From the NCBI RefSeq assembly GCF_018069755.1, contig NZ_JAGQDE010000028.1, positions 1 to 50,659 on the forward strand: a stretch of 50,659 nt of DNA, given 5' to 3'. How positions within the stretch are numbered: position 1 is the stretch's first letter; each line of letters opens with the position of its first letter. The notes under the pieces were generated by a model. The model saw nothing but the letters and a program-made list of their open reading frames with translations, did no database searches and was not told where the DNA came from. The DNA is from Ideonella aquatica (lineage in GTDB: Bacteria > Pseudomonadota > Gammaproteobacteria > Burkholderiales > Burkholderiaceae_C). The position numbers and the translations under genes were made by a program. Of the stretch, positions 40,070-49,317 are shown piece by piece.

Positions 40070-40339
40070 TCAGAGCGCGTCCTTCAGGGCCTTGCCGGGA
40101 CGGAACTTCGGCACCTTGGCCGCCTTGATCTTGATGGCAGCGCCGGTGCGCGGGTTGCGGCCCGTGCGGGCAGCGCGCTTGGTGACGGCAAAGGTGCCGA
40201 AACCGACGATCGACACGGTGCCACCCTTCTTCAGCGTCGTCTTGACGCCGCCGATCAGCGCGTCCAGCGCGCGGCCCGCAGCGGCCTTGGAAATGTCGGC
40301 CTTGGTGGCAATGTGGTCGATCAGTTCAGACTTGTTCAC
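40070..40339 (-). CDS. hupB: DNA-binding protein HU
   Basis: An 89-residue HU/IHF-family protein: [20 protein letters not shown] start, the central strand [20 protein letters not shown], the DNA-intercalating arm [12 protein letters not shown] with the conserved proline, and the C-terminal [11 protein letters not shown]. It is a nucleoid protein that bends DNA as a dimer. It has a strong sigma-70 promoter about 75-100 bp upstream and lies directly before tRNA-Val. The usual upstream neighbour, lon, is absent here; an EamA permease gene follows instead. Confidence 0.97.
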   Translation of the reverse strand: MNKSELIDHIATKADISKAAAGRALDALIGGVKTTLKKGGTVSIVGFGTFAVTKRAARTGRNPRTGAAIKIKAAKVPKFRPGKALKDAL

Positions 40340-40411
40340 GAAGGAGCCCCCTCTTTGTAAGGTCAGTGAGCGTGGGTGGAATTCGGCGCCGCATCGCGCG
40401 GCGGAAAAACG

Positions 40412-40440
40412 ATTACAGCCGTGGCGCTGAACAGTGTCAA
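40412..40440 (-). promoter_or_regulatory. hupB: Strong sigma-70 promoter of hupB
   Basis: Minus strand: consensus -35 TTGACA (40440-40435), a 17-bp spacer, then -10 TGTAAT (40417-40412). The start site would be about 65 nt before the HU ATG, matching the high expression expected of a nucleoid protein. Confidence 0.85.
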
Positions 40441-40513
40441 GCTTGAAAAATCATTCTAGTTGTTAATCGTTGGGGGGCCGGACGCGCCGCCGCAACGCGG
40501 CGTGATCGGCTGC

Positions 40514-41395
40514 TCAACGCGAGCGCGTCACCAGCACCACACCGGCCACCGTCAGGCCGATGCCGGCCAGCACCCGCAGGCCCAGCGCCTCACCAAACAG
40601 CCCCCAGGCCAGCACCGCAGTGCAGGGCGGCACCAGGTACATCAGGCTGGCCACCTGGGTGGCGGCGCCACGCTGGATCAGCAGGTACAGCAAGGAGCTG
40701 CCGCCCAGCGTCAACGCCAGCACCGACCAGGCCATGGCACCGATGAGTTCGCCAGTCCAGTCCATGGCCTGAGGCTCCAGCAGCGCCAGAGGCAGCGACA
40801 CGACGAGCGCAGCGGCCAGCTGGATCAGGTTGGCAGTGCGCACGTCGCAGGGCTGCACATGCCGCTTCTGGTAGAGCGTACCGGCGGTGATGCTCAGCAG
40901 CGCCAGCACGGCCCAGGTCAGCGACGGCAGGCTGGCCTCGCCCAGCCCCAGGCGATGCCAGACCACCAGTGCCAGCCCGGCCAGTCCCAGCAGCAGGCCC
41001 GCCCATTGCCGGGCGGACACGCGGTGCTCGCTGCCGGTGGCCGACACCCACAGCGCCGTCAACACCGGTTGCAGGCCAACGATCAGCGAGGCCGTGCCCG
41101 CGCCCAGTCCCAGCTTCACGGCCGACCACACGCCCCCCAGGTAGCCGCCGTGCATCAGCACGCCAGTCACCGCCAGATGCAGCATCTGCTGGCGCCCTTG
41201 CGGCCAGGCGGCGCCGGCCCAGCGCACCCACATCGCAAAGGCCACACAGGACAGCGCATAACGCCAGGACAGGAAGGAGAACGGCGGCGCGTGCGGCATG
41301 CCAAAGCGCGCCACCACGAAGCCGGTGCTCCAGATCAGCACGAACACGGCCGGCATCGCGCGCAGCCAGCGCGCCTGGGCGTCGGAGACGGTCAC
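40514..41395 (-). CDS. EamA/DMT-superfamily permease
   Basis: A 293-residue protein with ten predicted membrane helices in two EamA repeats. The first repeat opens MPAVFVLIWSTGFVVARFGM with FLSWRYALSCVAFAMW; the second includes SLLYLLIQRGAATQVASLMYLVPPCTAVLAW, with the Pro-Pro pair typical of the family. These carriers export amino acids or other metabolites; the substrate is unknown. I place the start at the GTG at 41395, 2 nt after the pgsA stop, so it is probably translated from the pgsA message. It ends about 74 bp before the hupB promoter. Confidence 0.85.
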   Translation of the reverse strand: MTVSDAQARWLRAMPAVFVLIWSTGFVVARFGMPHAPPFSFLSWRYALSCVAFAMWVRWAGAAWPQGRQQMLHLAVTGVLMHGGYLGGVWSAVKLGLGAGTASLIVGLQPVLTALWVSATGSEHRVSARQWAGLLLGLAGLALVVWHRLGLGEASLPSLTWAVLALLSITAGTLYQKRHVQPCDVRTANLIQLAAALVVSLPLALLEPQAMDWTGELIGAMAWSVLALTLGGSSLLYLLIQRGAATQVASLMYLVPPCTAVLAWGLFGEALGLRVLAGIGLTVAGVVLVTRSR

Positions 41396-41397
41396 CG

Positions 41398-41964
41398 TCA
41401 GCGCGCCTTGGCCCGGATCTCGGGCAAGGCCTTGCGCAGGTAGTAGACCATCGACCAGATGGTCAGCACCGCCGCGGCGATGATCAGCAGATGCCCCCAG
41501 AGGCGGGTGTCGATGATCTCGAACAGCGGTGCGTCGTACAGCAGAAAGGGGATGGCCACCATCTGCACCGTGGTCTTGAGCTTGCCCAGCATGTGCACCG
41601 CGACGCTGCGCGAGGCACCGATCTGCGCCATCCACTCACGCAGCGAGGAGATGGCGATCTCGCGGCCGATGATGATCAGCGCGATCAGCACATCCACCCG
41701 CTGCAGGTGAACCAGCACCAGCAGCGACGCGCACACCAGGAACTTGTCGGCCACCGGGTCGAGGAAGGCGCCGAAAGCCGAGCTCTGGTCGAGCTTGCGG
41801 GCCAGCCAGCCGTCGAGCCAATCGGTCAGCGCGAACACCACGAACATCACCGTCGCGATCAGATTGCGCGTGGGCTCGGCCAGCGGCAGGTAGAACACCC
41901 CGATGATCAGCGGGATGGCCACGATGCGGGCCCAGGTCAGCAGCGTCGGGATCGTCAGGAACAT
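41398..41964 (-). CDS. pgsA: CDP-diacylglycerol-glycerol-3-phosphate 3-phosphatidyltransferase
   Basis: A 188-residue inner-membrane enzyme that makes phosphatidylglycerol phosphate from CDP-diacylglycerol and glycerol-3-phosphate. The CDP-alcohol phosphotransferase motif is complete: DWLDGWLARKLDQSSAFGAF followed by LDPVADK, with the metal-binding Asp residues. About five membrane helices are predicted. The ATG at 41964 gives MFLTIPTLLTWARIVAIPL, the canonical start. It lies 34 nt downstream of the small lipoprotein gene, in the uvrC-pgsA cluster conserved in proteobacteria. Confidence 0.96.
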   Translation of the reverse strand: MFLTIPTLLTWARIVAIPLIIGVFYLPLAEPTRNLIATVMFVVFALTDWLDGWLARKLDQSSAFGAFLDPVADKFLVCASLLVLVHLQRVDVLIALIIIGREIAISSLREWMAQIGASRSVAVHMLGKLKTTVQMVAIPFLLYDAPLFEIIDTRLWGHLLIIAAAVLTIWSMVYYLRKALPEIRAKAR

Positions 41965-41998
41965 GGCCTGATTCTGCCTGCAGGCGGGCCCTTGCGCT

Positions 41999-42511
41999 TC
42001 ATTCGTCGAGCGTGCGGGGCTTGAAACGCCGGTTGTCGTCGAACAGGAAGGCCTCGGTGTAGCGCCAGGGTTTGGGCAGGCGGCGCATGTCGCCGTAGGG
42101 CGCGCCACGCTTCATGGCGTCGATCGCCAGCTGCGTGGTGTCCTTGGCCTGCGACGGATAGCGCAGCACATTGATCTTCAGGATGCGCCCATCGGCGTCC
42201 AGTTCGGCCTCCAGCACCGGGATGGCCAGCAGCGGCTCAGGCGCGTCCTCCAGGTAGGTCATGCCCGCATTGGCCTCGACCAGGCGGCGCGCCGCCTGCA
42301 GCCGGAACTCGGTCGGGGTGCGCGCGGCCGGTGCGGCCGGCGCAGGGGCCGGGGCCGGTCGGGTGCTGGGGACCGGCGCCGGGGCGGGTGCTGGCATCGG
42401 CGTCTTGCAGCCCGACAGCCAGGCCGAGCCACCCACGGCAGCCAGCAGCGCCCAGCCGCGCCAGGACGACCAGAACGCGTAGCCGATCGGTTGGGGTTCA
42501 GTGAAGCGCAC
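41999..42511 (-). CDS. Small predicted lipoprotein of unknown function
   Basis: A 170-residue protein with a membrane-type N-terminus ending in the lipobox WLSGC, followed by a Pro/Ala linker (about 40-70) and a C-terminal domain ([14 protein letters not shown]-type end; [20 protein letters not shown]). The C-terminal strand pattern resembles TonB-like or energy-transducer C-domains, but I would not claim it. The GTG at 42511 is the only plausible start before the signal; it overlaps the uvrC 3' end by 14 nt, so translation is probably coupled. Its place between uvrC and pgsA recurs in relatives; function not known. Confidence 0.65.
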   Translation of the reverse strand: MRFTEPQPIGYAFWSSWRGWALLAAVGGSAWLSGCKTPMPAPAPAPVPSTRPAPAPAPAAPAARTPTEFRLQAARRLVEANAGMTYLEDAPEPLLAIPVLEAELDADGRILKINVLRYPSQAKDTTQLAIDAMKRGAPYGDMRRLPKPWRYTEAFLFDDNRRFKPRTLDE

Positions 42512-44474
42512 GGTAAATCTCCAATGCCAAGTCTCTTGATATGCCTTCGACACCTTGCAGGTCCTCGACGCTGGCCGCCGCCACCCCGCGCACGCCGCCA
42601 AACCGCTGCAGCAGTTTCGCGCGTTTCTTGGGGCCGACACCGGCAATGTCTTCCAGCCGGCTGCCTCCGGTGCGCACGCTGGCGCGCTTGCTGCGCATGC
42701 CGGTGATCGCAAAACGATGCGCCTCGTCGCGGATCTGCGCCACCAGCATCAACGCGGCGGAGTCGGGCGGGAGGGACAACTTCTCGCGCCCGTCGGCAAA
42801 CACCAACTCCTCCAGGCCGACCTTGCGGCCCTCGCCCTTTTCGACGCCGACGATCAGGCCCAGGTCCAGGCCCAGTTCACTGAACACCTCGCGCGCCATG
42901 CTCACCTGTCCCTTGCCGCCGTCGACCAGCACGACATCGGGCAGGCGGACCTTCGCGGTGGCCGGTGGCGCGCCTTCGGCCGCCACCTGCTCGGCCAGCT
43001 TGGCGTAGCGGCGGGTCAGCACCTGGCGCATGGCCGCGTAGTCGTCGCCGGGGGTGATGTTGTCGATGTTGAAGCGCCGGTACTCGCTGTTGTTCATCTT
43101 GTGGTCCTGGAACACCACGCAGGATGCCTGGGTCGCCTCGCCGGCCGTGTGGCTGATGTCGAAACATTCGACACGGAAGGTATCCGGATCATCGATCGCC
43201 AGGTCCAGCGCGTCGATCAGCGCCCGGGTGCGCTCGCGCTGCGAGCCTTCCTCGGCCAGCAGGCGGGCCAGTGCCAGGTCGGCCCCGGTCTGGGCCATCT
43301 CCAGCCAGATGCGGCGCTGCTCGCGCGGCTGGTGCTGGGCGGCGATCTTCACGCCGGTGGATTCGGTCAATGCGGCCAGCAGGCCCTTGTCCACCGCATG
43401 GCTGGTGACCAGCAGCGGCGGCGGCGTACCCTGCAGGTAGTGCTGGGCGATGAAGGCATCGAGCACCTGCTGTTCGGGGCTGCGCGTGTCCTCGTCACCG
43501 CCGGCCAGCGCGGTGGCGTCTTCCACATGGGCCGGGAAGAAGGCCCGGTCGCCCAGGTGCCGGCCGCCACGCACCATCGCCAGGTTGACGCAGGCACGCC
43601 CGCCGGCCACCTTGACCGCCAGCACGTCCACCTCGCGGCCGGCCGAGGACAGGCTGCTCTCGTCCACCGCCTGCTGGTGCTGCACCTTGGCCAGTGCGCT
43701 CAGGCGGTTGCGGACCTCGGCGGCCTTCTCGTACTCCAGCGCGTCGGCCAAGGCCATCATCTGCGCCTGCAGGTCGGCCACCACCTGCTGCTCGTCGCCC
43801 AGCAGAAAGCGCTCGGTGTCGCGCACGTCGCGGGCATAGTCCTCGGCCGTGATCAGCCCCACGCAGGGGCCCGAGCAGCGGCGGATCTGGTAGAGCAGGC
43901 AGGGCCGTGAGCGGTTGGCGAAGACCGTGTCCTCGCAGGTGCGCAGGCGGAAGACCTTCTGGATCAGCTGGATCGCCTCGCGCACCGCACCCGCACCCGG
44001 GTAGGGCCCGAAGTAGCGGTGCTTGCGGTCCACCGCGCCGCGGTAGTAAGCCACGCGCGGGAAGCCGCCGCCGGTGATCTTGACGTAGGGGTAGCTCTTG
44101 TCGTCGCGGAACAGGATGTTGAACTTGGGGTTCAACGCCTTGATCAGGTTGTTCTCGAGCAGCAGCGCCTCGGCCTCGGTGCGCACCACCGTGGTCTCCA
44201 GGCGCGCAATGCGCGCCACCATCAGGCCGATGCGGGTGCCGCCGTGGTCCTTCTGGAAGTAGCTCGAGACGCGCTTCTTCAGCTCGCGCGCCTTGCCCAC
44301 GTAGAGCACGTTGTCGCGCGCATCGAAGTAGCGGTAGACGCCCGGCAACGCCGGCAGCGCCGCCACTTCGGCCAGCAGGCGCTCGCGCGCGGCGGCGGCA
44401 GCATCGACCAGCGCCTGCTGGGCGCGTGCCTCGGCGGCTTCGGTGACAGCGGGGGACGGCTCGGGGACTTCCAT
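42498..44474 (-). CDS. uvrC: UvrABC excinuclease subunit C
   Basis: A 658-residue nuclease that makes both cuts around a DNA lesion with UvrB. The N-terminal GIY-YIG domain ([20 protein letters not shown]) makes the 3' cut; a UVR motif ([17 protein letters not shown]) binds UvrB; the RNase H-like domain includes [18 protein letters not shown] and [12 protein letters not shown]; two HhH motifs close the protein ([20 protein letters not shown]). The ATG at 44474 gives an N-terminal extension of about 40 residues; an ATG at 44485 is possible. It diverges from earP with about 34 bp between the starts. Confidence 0.97.
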   Translation of the reverse strand: MEVPEPSPAVTEAAEARAQQALVDAAAAARERLLAEVAALPALPGVYRYFDARDNVLYVGKARELKKRVSSYFQKDHGGTRIGLMVARIARLETTVVRTEAEALLLENNLIKALNPKFNILFRDDKSYPYVKITGGGFPRVAYYRGAVDRKHRYFGPYPGAGAVREAIQLIQKVFRLRTCEDTVFANRSRPCLLYQIRRCSGPCVGLITAEDYARDVRDTERFLLGDEQQVVADLQAQMMALADALEYEKAAEVRNRLSALAKVQHQQAVDESSLSSAGREVDVLAVKVAGGRACVNLAMVRGGRHLGDRAFFPAHVEDATALAGGDEDTRSPEQQVLDAFIAQHYLQGTPPPLLVTSHAVDKGLLAALTESTGVKIAAQHQPREQRRIWLEMAQTGADLALARLLAEEGSQRERTRALIDALDLAIDDPDTFRVECFDISHTAGEATQASCVVFQDHKMNNSEYRRFNIDNITPGDDYAAMRQVLTRRYAKLAEQVAAEGAPPATAKVRLPDVVLVDGGKGQVSMAREVFSELGLDLGLIVGVEKGEGRKVGLEELVFADGREKLSLPPDSAALMLVAQIRDEAHRFAITGMRSKRASVRTGGSRLEDIAGVGPKKRAKLLQRFGGVRGVAAASVEDLQGVEGISRDLALEIYRALH

Positions 44475-44496
44475 GCAGCCGCGCATTGTGCCCTTC

Positions 44497-44502
44497 GATA
44501 AT
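44497..44502 (+). promoter_or_regulatory. earP: -10 box directly before earP (leaderless design)
   Basis: GATAAT ends 6 nt before the earP ATG, the same spacing as at yhbY, with no Shine-Dalgarno. On the other strand CACAAT (44490-44485) lies 10 nt before the uvrC ATG, so both divergent genes appear to use near-leaderless starts from a 34-bp interval. Confidence 0.5.
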
Positions 44503-44508
44503 CGCCCC

Positions 44509-45564
44509 ATGGCCGCACCGCTCTGGGACATCTTCTGCCGCGTGATCGACAACCATGGCGACCTGGGTGTGTGCTGGCGTCTGTCGGTGGACCTGGCCCA
44601 GCGCGGCCAGCGGGTGCGTCTGTGGGTGGACGAGGCCGCCGCACTGGCCTGGATGGCGCCGCTGGGCCATGCGGGCGTGGAGGTGCTGCACTGGCGCGAG
44701 GACGACCCGCCAGCCCCGGGCGAGGTGGTCATCGAGGCCTTTGGCTGCAACCCGCCGGCCGCCTTCGTTGCCACGATGGCAGCGGCGCCGCGCCCGTCGG
44801 TCTGGATCAACCTGGAGTACCTCAGTGCCGAGCCCTATGTGGAGCGCAGCCACGGCCTGCGCTCACCGGTGATGAGCGGCCCGGGCGCCGGCCTGACCAA
44901 GTGGTTCTTCTACCCCGGCTTCACGTCCGCCACCGGCGGTCTGCTGCGCGAACCTGGCCGCATCGAGGCCCTGGACGCCACCGCGCGCGCCAACTGGCTG
45001 GCCGAGCAGGGCCTGCAGGTCCGCCCGGACGAGCGCCTGGTCAGCCTGTTCTGCTACCCCGGGGCGCCGGTGGATCGCCTGCTGGCCGCCTTGGCCGATG
45101 CGCCCACGCTGCTGCTCACCACGCCAGGCGCCGCCAGCGCCGCGCTGCAGGGCCGCGCACTGCCGCCCGGCGTGCGCAGCGCCGCCCTGCCCTGGTTGCC
45201 GCAACCAGCCTACGACCAGTTGCTGGCGGTGTGCGACCTGAACCTGGTGCGCGGTGAAGACAGTGCCGTGCGCGCCCAGTGGGCCGGCCGGCCTTTCCTG
45301 TGGCAGCTCTACGTGCAGGACGATGGCGCGCACGAGACCAAGCTGGCGGCCTTCCTGCAGCACCTGCTGAAGGACGAGCCGCCGACGCTGGCGCAGGCCG
45401 TCACGCAGGCCTTCCGGGCCTGGAACGGCTTCGGCCAGGACGGGCTGGACCCACTGCCGCCGCTGGCCGATTGGCAGGCGCTGGCCCGGCGCTGGCGCGC
45501 CCGGCTCTTGACCCAGGTCGACCTGACAACGCAGCTCCTCGCCTTCGTCACCGAAAGGCGTTAA
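44509..45564 (+). CDS. earP: EF-P arginine rhamnosyltransferase EarP
   Basis: A 351-residue GT-B glycosyltransferase (GT104) that moves rhamnose from dTDP-rhamnose to an arginine of elongation factor P. The family start is [20 protein letters not shown], containing the catalytic Asp, with [19 protein letters not shown] and the nucleotide-sugar region [19 protein letters not shown]. The target, EF-P, is encoded 105 bp downstream with Arg32 at the tip of its loop, so the pair forms a self-consistent module. The ATG at 44509 gives [12 protein letters not shown]; the longer upstream frame overlaps uvrC. No rhamnose synthesis genes are in the window. Confidence 0.96.
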   Translation: MAAPLWDIFCRVIDNHGDLGVCWRLSVDLAQRGQRVRLWVDEAAALAWMAPLGHAGVEVLHWREDDPPAPGEVVIEAFGCNPPAAFVATMAAAPRPSVWINLEYLSAEPYVERSHGLRSPVMSGPGAGLTKWFFYPGFTSATGGLLREPGRIEALDATARANWLAEQGLQVRPDERLVSLFCYPGAPVDRLLAALADAPTLLLTTPGAASAALQGRALPPGVRSAALPWLPQPAYDQLLAVCDLNLVRGEDSAVRAQWAGRPFLWQLYVQDDGAHETKLAAFLQHLLKDEPPTLAQAVTQAFRAWNGFGQDGLDPLPPLADWQALARRWRARLLTQVDLTTQLLAFVTERR

Positions 45565-45567
45565 AAT
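45562..45567 (+). promoter_or_regulatory. efp: -10-like box for efp overlapping the earP stop
   Basis: TAAAAT includes the TAA stop of earP. No convincing -35 is visible. It would give efp a leader of about 95 nt and allow expression of EF-P above that of its modifying enzyme, as their cellular levels require. Confidence 0.4.
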
Positions 45568-45669
45568 TCAAGGCTTTGCGAAAAACCGCCGGCCAAGCTC
45601 CTGAAACGCCAGGGCGCGCCAAGGCACGGGCCCAGGCCCCCATTACTGGAACAAGCTGGAAGAAGCACC

Positions 45670-46224
45670 ATGAAACTCGCTCAGGAAATCCGCGCCGGCA
45701 ACGTGATCATGCAGGGCAAGGACCCGATGGTCGTGCTGCGCACTGAATACAGCCGCGGCGGCCGCGGCGCCGCCACCGTGCGCATGAAGATGAAGAACCT
45801 GCTCAACGGCGCCGGCGCCGAAGTGGTCTTCAAGGCCGACGACAAGATGGAGCAGATCGTCCTGGACACCAAGGACTGCACCTACACCTACTTCGCCGAC
45901 CCGATGTACGTCTTCATGGACGCCGAGTACAACCAGTTCGAGGTCGAGGCCGAGAACATGGGCGACGCCGTGAGCTACCTGGAAGACAACATGCCGGTGC
46001 AGGTCGTCTTCTATGACGGCAAGGCCATCTCGGTCGAAATGCCCACCACCGTGGTGCGCGAGATCGAGACCGAGCCGGCCGTCAAGGGCGACACCTCGGG
46101 CAAGGTCATGAAGCCCGCCCGCATCGTCGGCACCGGCTTCGAGATCGCCGTGCCGCTGTTCGTGGAAAACGGCGACAAGATCGAAATCGACACCCGCACC
46201 CACGAGTACCGCAAGCGCGCCTGA
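45670..46224 (+). CDS. efp: Elongation factor P (Arg32 type)
   Basis: A 184-residue three-domain OB/KOW protein that enters the ribosomal E site and rescues stalls at consecutive prolines. The loop that reaches the peptidyl-transferase centre reads SRGGRGAA with Arg at position 32, the residue rhamnosylated by EarP, rather than the lysine modified by EpmA. Conserved domains follow ([19 protein letters not shown]; the C-terminal [20 protein letters not shown]). GGAAG 7 nt before the ATG supports the start. earP directly upstream gives the modifying partner. Confidence 0.98.
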   Translation: MKLAQEIRAGNVIMQGKDPMVVLRTEYSRGGRGAATVRMKMKNLLNGAGAEVVFKADDKMEQIVLDTKDCTYTYFADPMYVFMDAEYNQFEVEAENMGDAVSYLEDNMPVQVVFYDGKAISVEMPTTVVREIETEPAVKGDTSGKVMKPARIVGTGFEIAVPLFVENGDKIEIDTRTHEYRKRA

Positions 46225-46262
46225 CGCGGCGCAGCGCCCGGCGCGGTCCGGGCAGGCATCAT

Positions 46263-46287
46263 GGGCACCTTCTCAGGTGCCCTTTTT
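46263..46287 (+). terminator. efp: Intrinsic terminator after efp
   Basis: GGGCACCT pairs with AGGTGCCC around a TCTC loop (46263-46282), ending in TTTTT. A clear terminator that separates earP-efp from the next gene. Confidence 0.93.
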
Positions 46288-46297
46288 CTTGTCCACC

Positions 46298-47242
46298 ATG
46301 GCCCTGTCCTTTGATTTCGAATACACGGTGAAGGCCCCGTTCCGGATGCAGCCCGGGCTGCGGCGGCTGGCGGCCGACACGCCCCAGCTGACCCCGGTCG
46401 CCGCTGGCTCGCGCCACCTGCGTGAGAAGGTGGCCGTGCTGCAGCGCTGGCCGACCGAGGCCCTGCTGAGCGCCCCGGGCACCGACCCCACACCGGCGCT
46501 GGCTGCCCTGGCCGACCATGCCGCGCAGGCCCATCCAAGCGCCTGGCAGACCCTGCCCGATGGCCGCTGGCACGCCCCGGTGCTGGGCTGCACGGTCGCG
46601 CCCGACGGCACGCTGCAGGCCGATCCTGGCGCCTGGGCCGAGCCCGCCCGCGCCCTGGCCGCGCTGCCCGCCCCGCTGCGCCGCAGCGCGCTGCTGGCGC
46701 TGGCTTTTGCCGAAGACCTGGCCCTGGTCGACGGCCGCGACGGCAGCCTGGCCTGGCTGGCGGTGTGCCTGCCCTCGCACTGGGCACCGCGCGACAAGAT
46801 CGGCCGGCGCTTTGCCGAGGCCCACGCTCCGGTGGCCGACGCCGACATCGTGCGCCAGGCCGGTGCCCACCTGATGAAGCTGGTCTGCGGCCCGGACGCC
46901 TGGGAGCGCTTCGTCTGGACGATCACCGATTCGCCGTGGCTGCACGGCCACCCCGACCGCGCGCCGCACGCCTGGCCGCGCGACCTGGACCCGGGGCGCC
47001 CGGGCGATGCCTGGTTTCGCACCGAGCATCAGTGCTTCATCCCGCTGCCAGCGCTGCAGCAGGCGGTGTTCACGATCGGCGTGCAGGTGCGCCCGCTGGC
47101 CGAGGCGGTCGACACGCCCGCGCGCGCCCAGGCGCTGCACGACACGCTGGCCAGCATGAGCCCCGCGGTGCTGGCCTACCGCGCGCTGGACGGCGTGCGC
47201 GAGCCGCTGCTGCGCTGGCTGGCCGCGCGCGCGACGCCATGA
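46298..47242 (+). CDS. DUF3445 / haem-dependent oxidative N-demethylase-like protein
   Basis: A 314-residue soluble protein matching the DUF3445/HODM-alpha family: LAVCLPSHWAPRDKIGRRFAE, the WLHGHPDRAPHAWPRDLDPG region, and FRTEHQCFIPLPALQQAVFTIGV near the C-terminus. The characterised member, HODM, oxidatively demethylates dimethylamine using a PAS-like haem domain plus other subunits; stand-alone relatives are common and uncharacterised. No partner subunits are nearby, so this may serve another reaction. The ATG at 46298 is used; the stretch before it overlaps the terminator. It ends in a 4-nt ATGA overlap with mnmC. Confidence 0.8.
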   Translation: MALSFDFEYTVKAPFRMQPGLRRLAADTPQLTPVAAGSRHLREKVAVLQRWPTEALLSAPGTDPTPALAALADHAAQAHPSAWQTLPDGRWHAPVLGCTVAPDGTLQADPGAWAEPARALAALPAPLRRSALLALAFAEDLALVDGRDGSLAWLAVCLPSHWAPRDKIGRRFAEAHAPVADADIVRQAGAHLMKLVCGPDAWERFVWTITDSPWLHGHPDRAPHAWPRDLDPGRPGDAWFRTEHQCFIPLPALQQAVFTIGVQVRPLAEAVDTPARAQALHDTLASMSPAVLAYRALDGVREPLLRWLAARATP

Positions 47243-49215
47243 AGACCTCGCCCATCGTGGTGGGCGAGTTGTGCCTCGACCAGCCCGGGTTCGAAGGGCT
47301 GCCCTACGCACCGGCCTTTGGCGATGTCTACCACCCGCGCGCCGGCGCCTTCACGCAGGCGCGCCATGTCTTTCTGGCCGGCAACGGCCTGCCGCAGCGC
47401 TGGCGCGGCCGCCAGCGCTTCGTGGTGCTGGAGACCGGCTTCGGCCTGGGCAACAACTTCCTGGCCACCTGGCAGGCCTGGCGCGACGATCCGCAGCGCC
47501 CCGAGCGGCTGATCTTTGTCTCGATCGAGAAGCACCCGCTGCGGGCCGAGGACCTGGCCCTGGCCCACGCCAGCAGCGACGCACCCGAACTGGCCCGCGA
47601 ACTGCTCGCCACCTGGCCGCCACTGACGCCCGACCTGCACACGCTGGATTTTGAGGACGGCCGCATGCGCCTGCTGCTGGCGCTGGGCGATATCAAGGAC
47701 TGGCTGCCCGAACTGGTGGCCGAGGTCGATGCCTTCTACCTGGACGGCTTCGCCCCGGCGAAGAACGCGGCGATGTGGGACGCGCGCCTGTACCCGGCGC
47801 TCTCCCGCCTGGCCGCAGCGGACGCCACCGCCGCCACCTGGAGCGTGGCGCGCGATGTGCGCGAGGGCCTGGCGTCGGCCGGCTTCAGCGTCGAGCGCCA
47901 ACCCGGTCTGGGCGGCAAGCGCGAGATCAGCGTGGCGCGTTTCACCGGCGCGCAGCGACGTGCTGCGCCCCCACCCGGCCGCCGCCAGGCGCCACGGGCC
48001 CGCAGCGCGCTGGTGATTGGTGCCGGCGTGGCCGGCGCGGCGGCGGCCGACGCGCTGGCCCGCGAAGGGCTGACCGTGACGGTGCTGGAACGCCGCAGCG
48101 CACCGGCGCAGGAAACCTCGTCCAACCGCGCCGGGCTGTTCCACGGCGTGCTGCACTCGCACGACGGCGCGCATGCGCAGTTGCTGCGCGCGGCCGCGCT
48201 GCGCACCGCACAGCGGCTGCAGGGCGTGGTGGGCACCGAGGCCCTGCCCGGCGCCGTGGGCGGCCTGTTGCGCGGCGGCGGCGACGAATCGGCCGAGGCC
48301 CTGCAGGCCCTGGCCGACCGCCTGGGCCTGCCCGCTGGTTTTGTGCAGGCGCTGTCAGCGGACATGGCCAGTCAGCGGGCGGGCCTGCCGCTGCCGCGGG
48401 CGCAGTGGCTGTACCCCGGCGGCGGCTGGGTCAGTCCACCGGCGCTGGTGGGCCACCTGCTGTCGGCGCCCGGCATCACCGTGCGGAACGAGGCCGATGT
48501 GGTGGCGCTGGCACGCCACGATGCGCAGTGGCAGGCTCTGGATGCCCAGGGACGTATGCTGGCCGAGGCCGATGTCGCGGTGGTGGCCGGCGCCTCCGAT
48601 GGCCTGGCGCTGTTGAGCCAGGCGCATCCCGATTCCGCCGCCTGGCCGCTGGGCCGACAACGCGGCCAGGTCAGCCTGCTGCCGCCGGCCCTGGCCGCGG
48701 GCCTGCCACACCCGTCCCTGCCGCTGGCCAGTGGCGGCTACCTGATCGCGCTGCCGCCGTCGCTGGGCGGCGGCCTGCTGTGCGGCGCCACCTCGCAGCC
48801 GGGCGACACCGACCCGGCCGTGCGGGTGGACGACCATCGCCGCAACCTGGCGCGTATCGCCGAGCTCACCGGCACGCCACTGGATGCCACGCTGGCCGAG
48901 CATCCGGCGCTGCAAGGCAAGGTCGGCTGGCGCCTGGCCGCCGATGACCGCCTGCCGCTGGTCGGCCCGGTGCCGGCGGATGCATTGCAGCGCGCCGGGG
49001 CGCGCCGTCAAGAGCAGCCGCGTCAGGTGCCACGCGTCGAGGGCCTGTACCTGCTCACCGCGCTGGGCTCGCGCGGGCTGACGATGGCGCCGCTGCTGGG
49101 CGAGGTGCTGGCCGCCTGGATCACCGGCGCCCCGGTGCCGCTGGCCGCCAGCCTGATGGATGCGATCGATCCGGCGCGCTTTGTCGCGCGCGCCGCGCGC
49201 AAGCCGGTGGTCTAG
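47239..49215 (+). CDS. mnmC: Bifunctional tRNA mnm5s2U biosynthesis protein MnmC
   Basis: A 658-residue two-domain enzyme finishing the mnm5s2U34 modification in tRNA for Lys, Glu and Gln codons. The N-terminal methyltransferase half (MnmC2, about 1-240) has FVVLETGFGLGNNFLATW and FYLDGFAPAKNAAMWD; the C-terminal FAD oxidase half (MnmC1, about 255-645) has ALVIGAGVAGAAAADALA, ERRSAPAQETSSNRAG and GLYLLTALGSRGLTMAPL. Order of domains is as in E. coli MnmC. The ATG at 47239 overlaps the stop of the DUF3445 gene (ATGA). The long open frame upstream is a shadow. Confidence 0.96.
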   Translation: MKTSPIVVGELCLDQPGFEGLPYAPAFGDVYHPRAGAFTQARHVFLAGNGLPQRWRGRQRFVVLETGFGLGNNFLATWQAWRDDPQRPERLIFVSIEKHPLRAEDLALAHASSDAPELARELLATWPPLTPDLHTLDFEDGRMRLLLALGDIKDWLPELVAEVDAFYLDGFAPAKNAAMWDARLYPALSRLAAADATAATWSVARDVREGLASAGFSVERQPGLGGKREISVARFTGAQRRAAPPPGRRQAPRARSALVIGAGVAGAAAADALAREGLTVTVLERRSAPAQETSSNRAGLFHGVLHSHDGAHAQLLRAAALRTAQRLQGVVGTEALPGAVGGLLRGGGDESAEALQALADRLGLPAGFVQALSADMASQRAGLPLPRAQWLYPGGGWVSPPALVGHLLSAPGITVRNEADVVALARHDAQWQALDAQGRMLAEADVAVVAGASDGLALLSQAHPDSAAWPLGRQRGQVSLLPPALAAGLPHPSLPLASGGYLIALPPSLGGGLLCGATSQPGDTDPAVRVDDHRRNLARIAELTGTPLDATLAEHPALQGKVGWRLAADDRLPLVGPVPADALQRAGARRQEQPRQVPRVEGLYLLTALGSRGLTMAPLLGEVLAAWITGAPVPLAASLMDAIDPARFVARAARKPVV

Positions 49216-49221
49216 AAGGGC

Positions 49222-49317
49222 ATGTCCCTGGACCTGGGCGACGCGACCGCGTTCATCGGACCGATCAACTCCGGCAAGACCACCGGTTCATTGGCCATGG
49301 CGCTACAAGCAGCTTGA
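49222..49317 (+). pseudogene. Remnant of a P-loop (AAA/SMC-like) ATPase gene
   Basis: Thirty-one codons read MSLDLGDATAFIGPINSGKT and then stop after ALQAA. It contains a complete Walker A motif GPINSGKT in the context LxLGDATAxIGPxNSGKTT that normally opens the ATPase domain of RecF/OLD/SMC-like proteins, followed by no ATPase sequence. It lies 6 bp after mnmC. This is best read as the broken 5' end of a former gene, replaced downstream by non-coding DNA. Confidence 0.6.

Noticed and set aside
46765-49215. A longer MnmC starting at 46765
   Set aside because: The first 158 codons are an out-of-frame reading of the DUF3445 gene; the ATGA-coupled ATG at 47239 fits the family.
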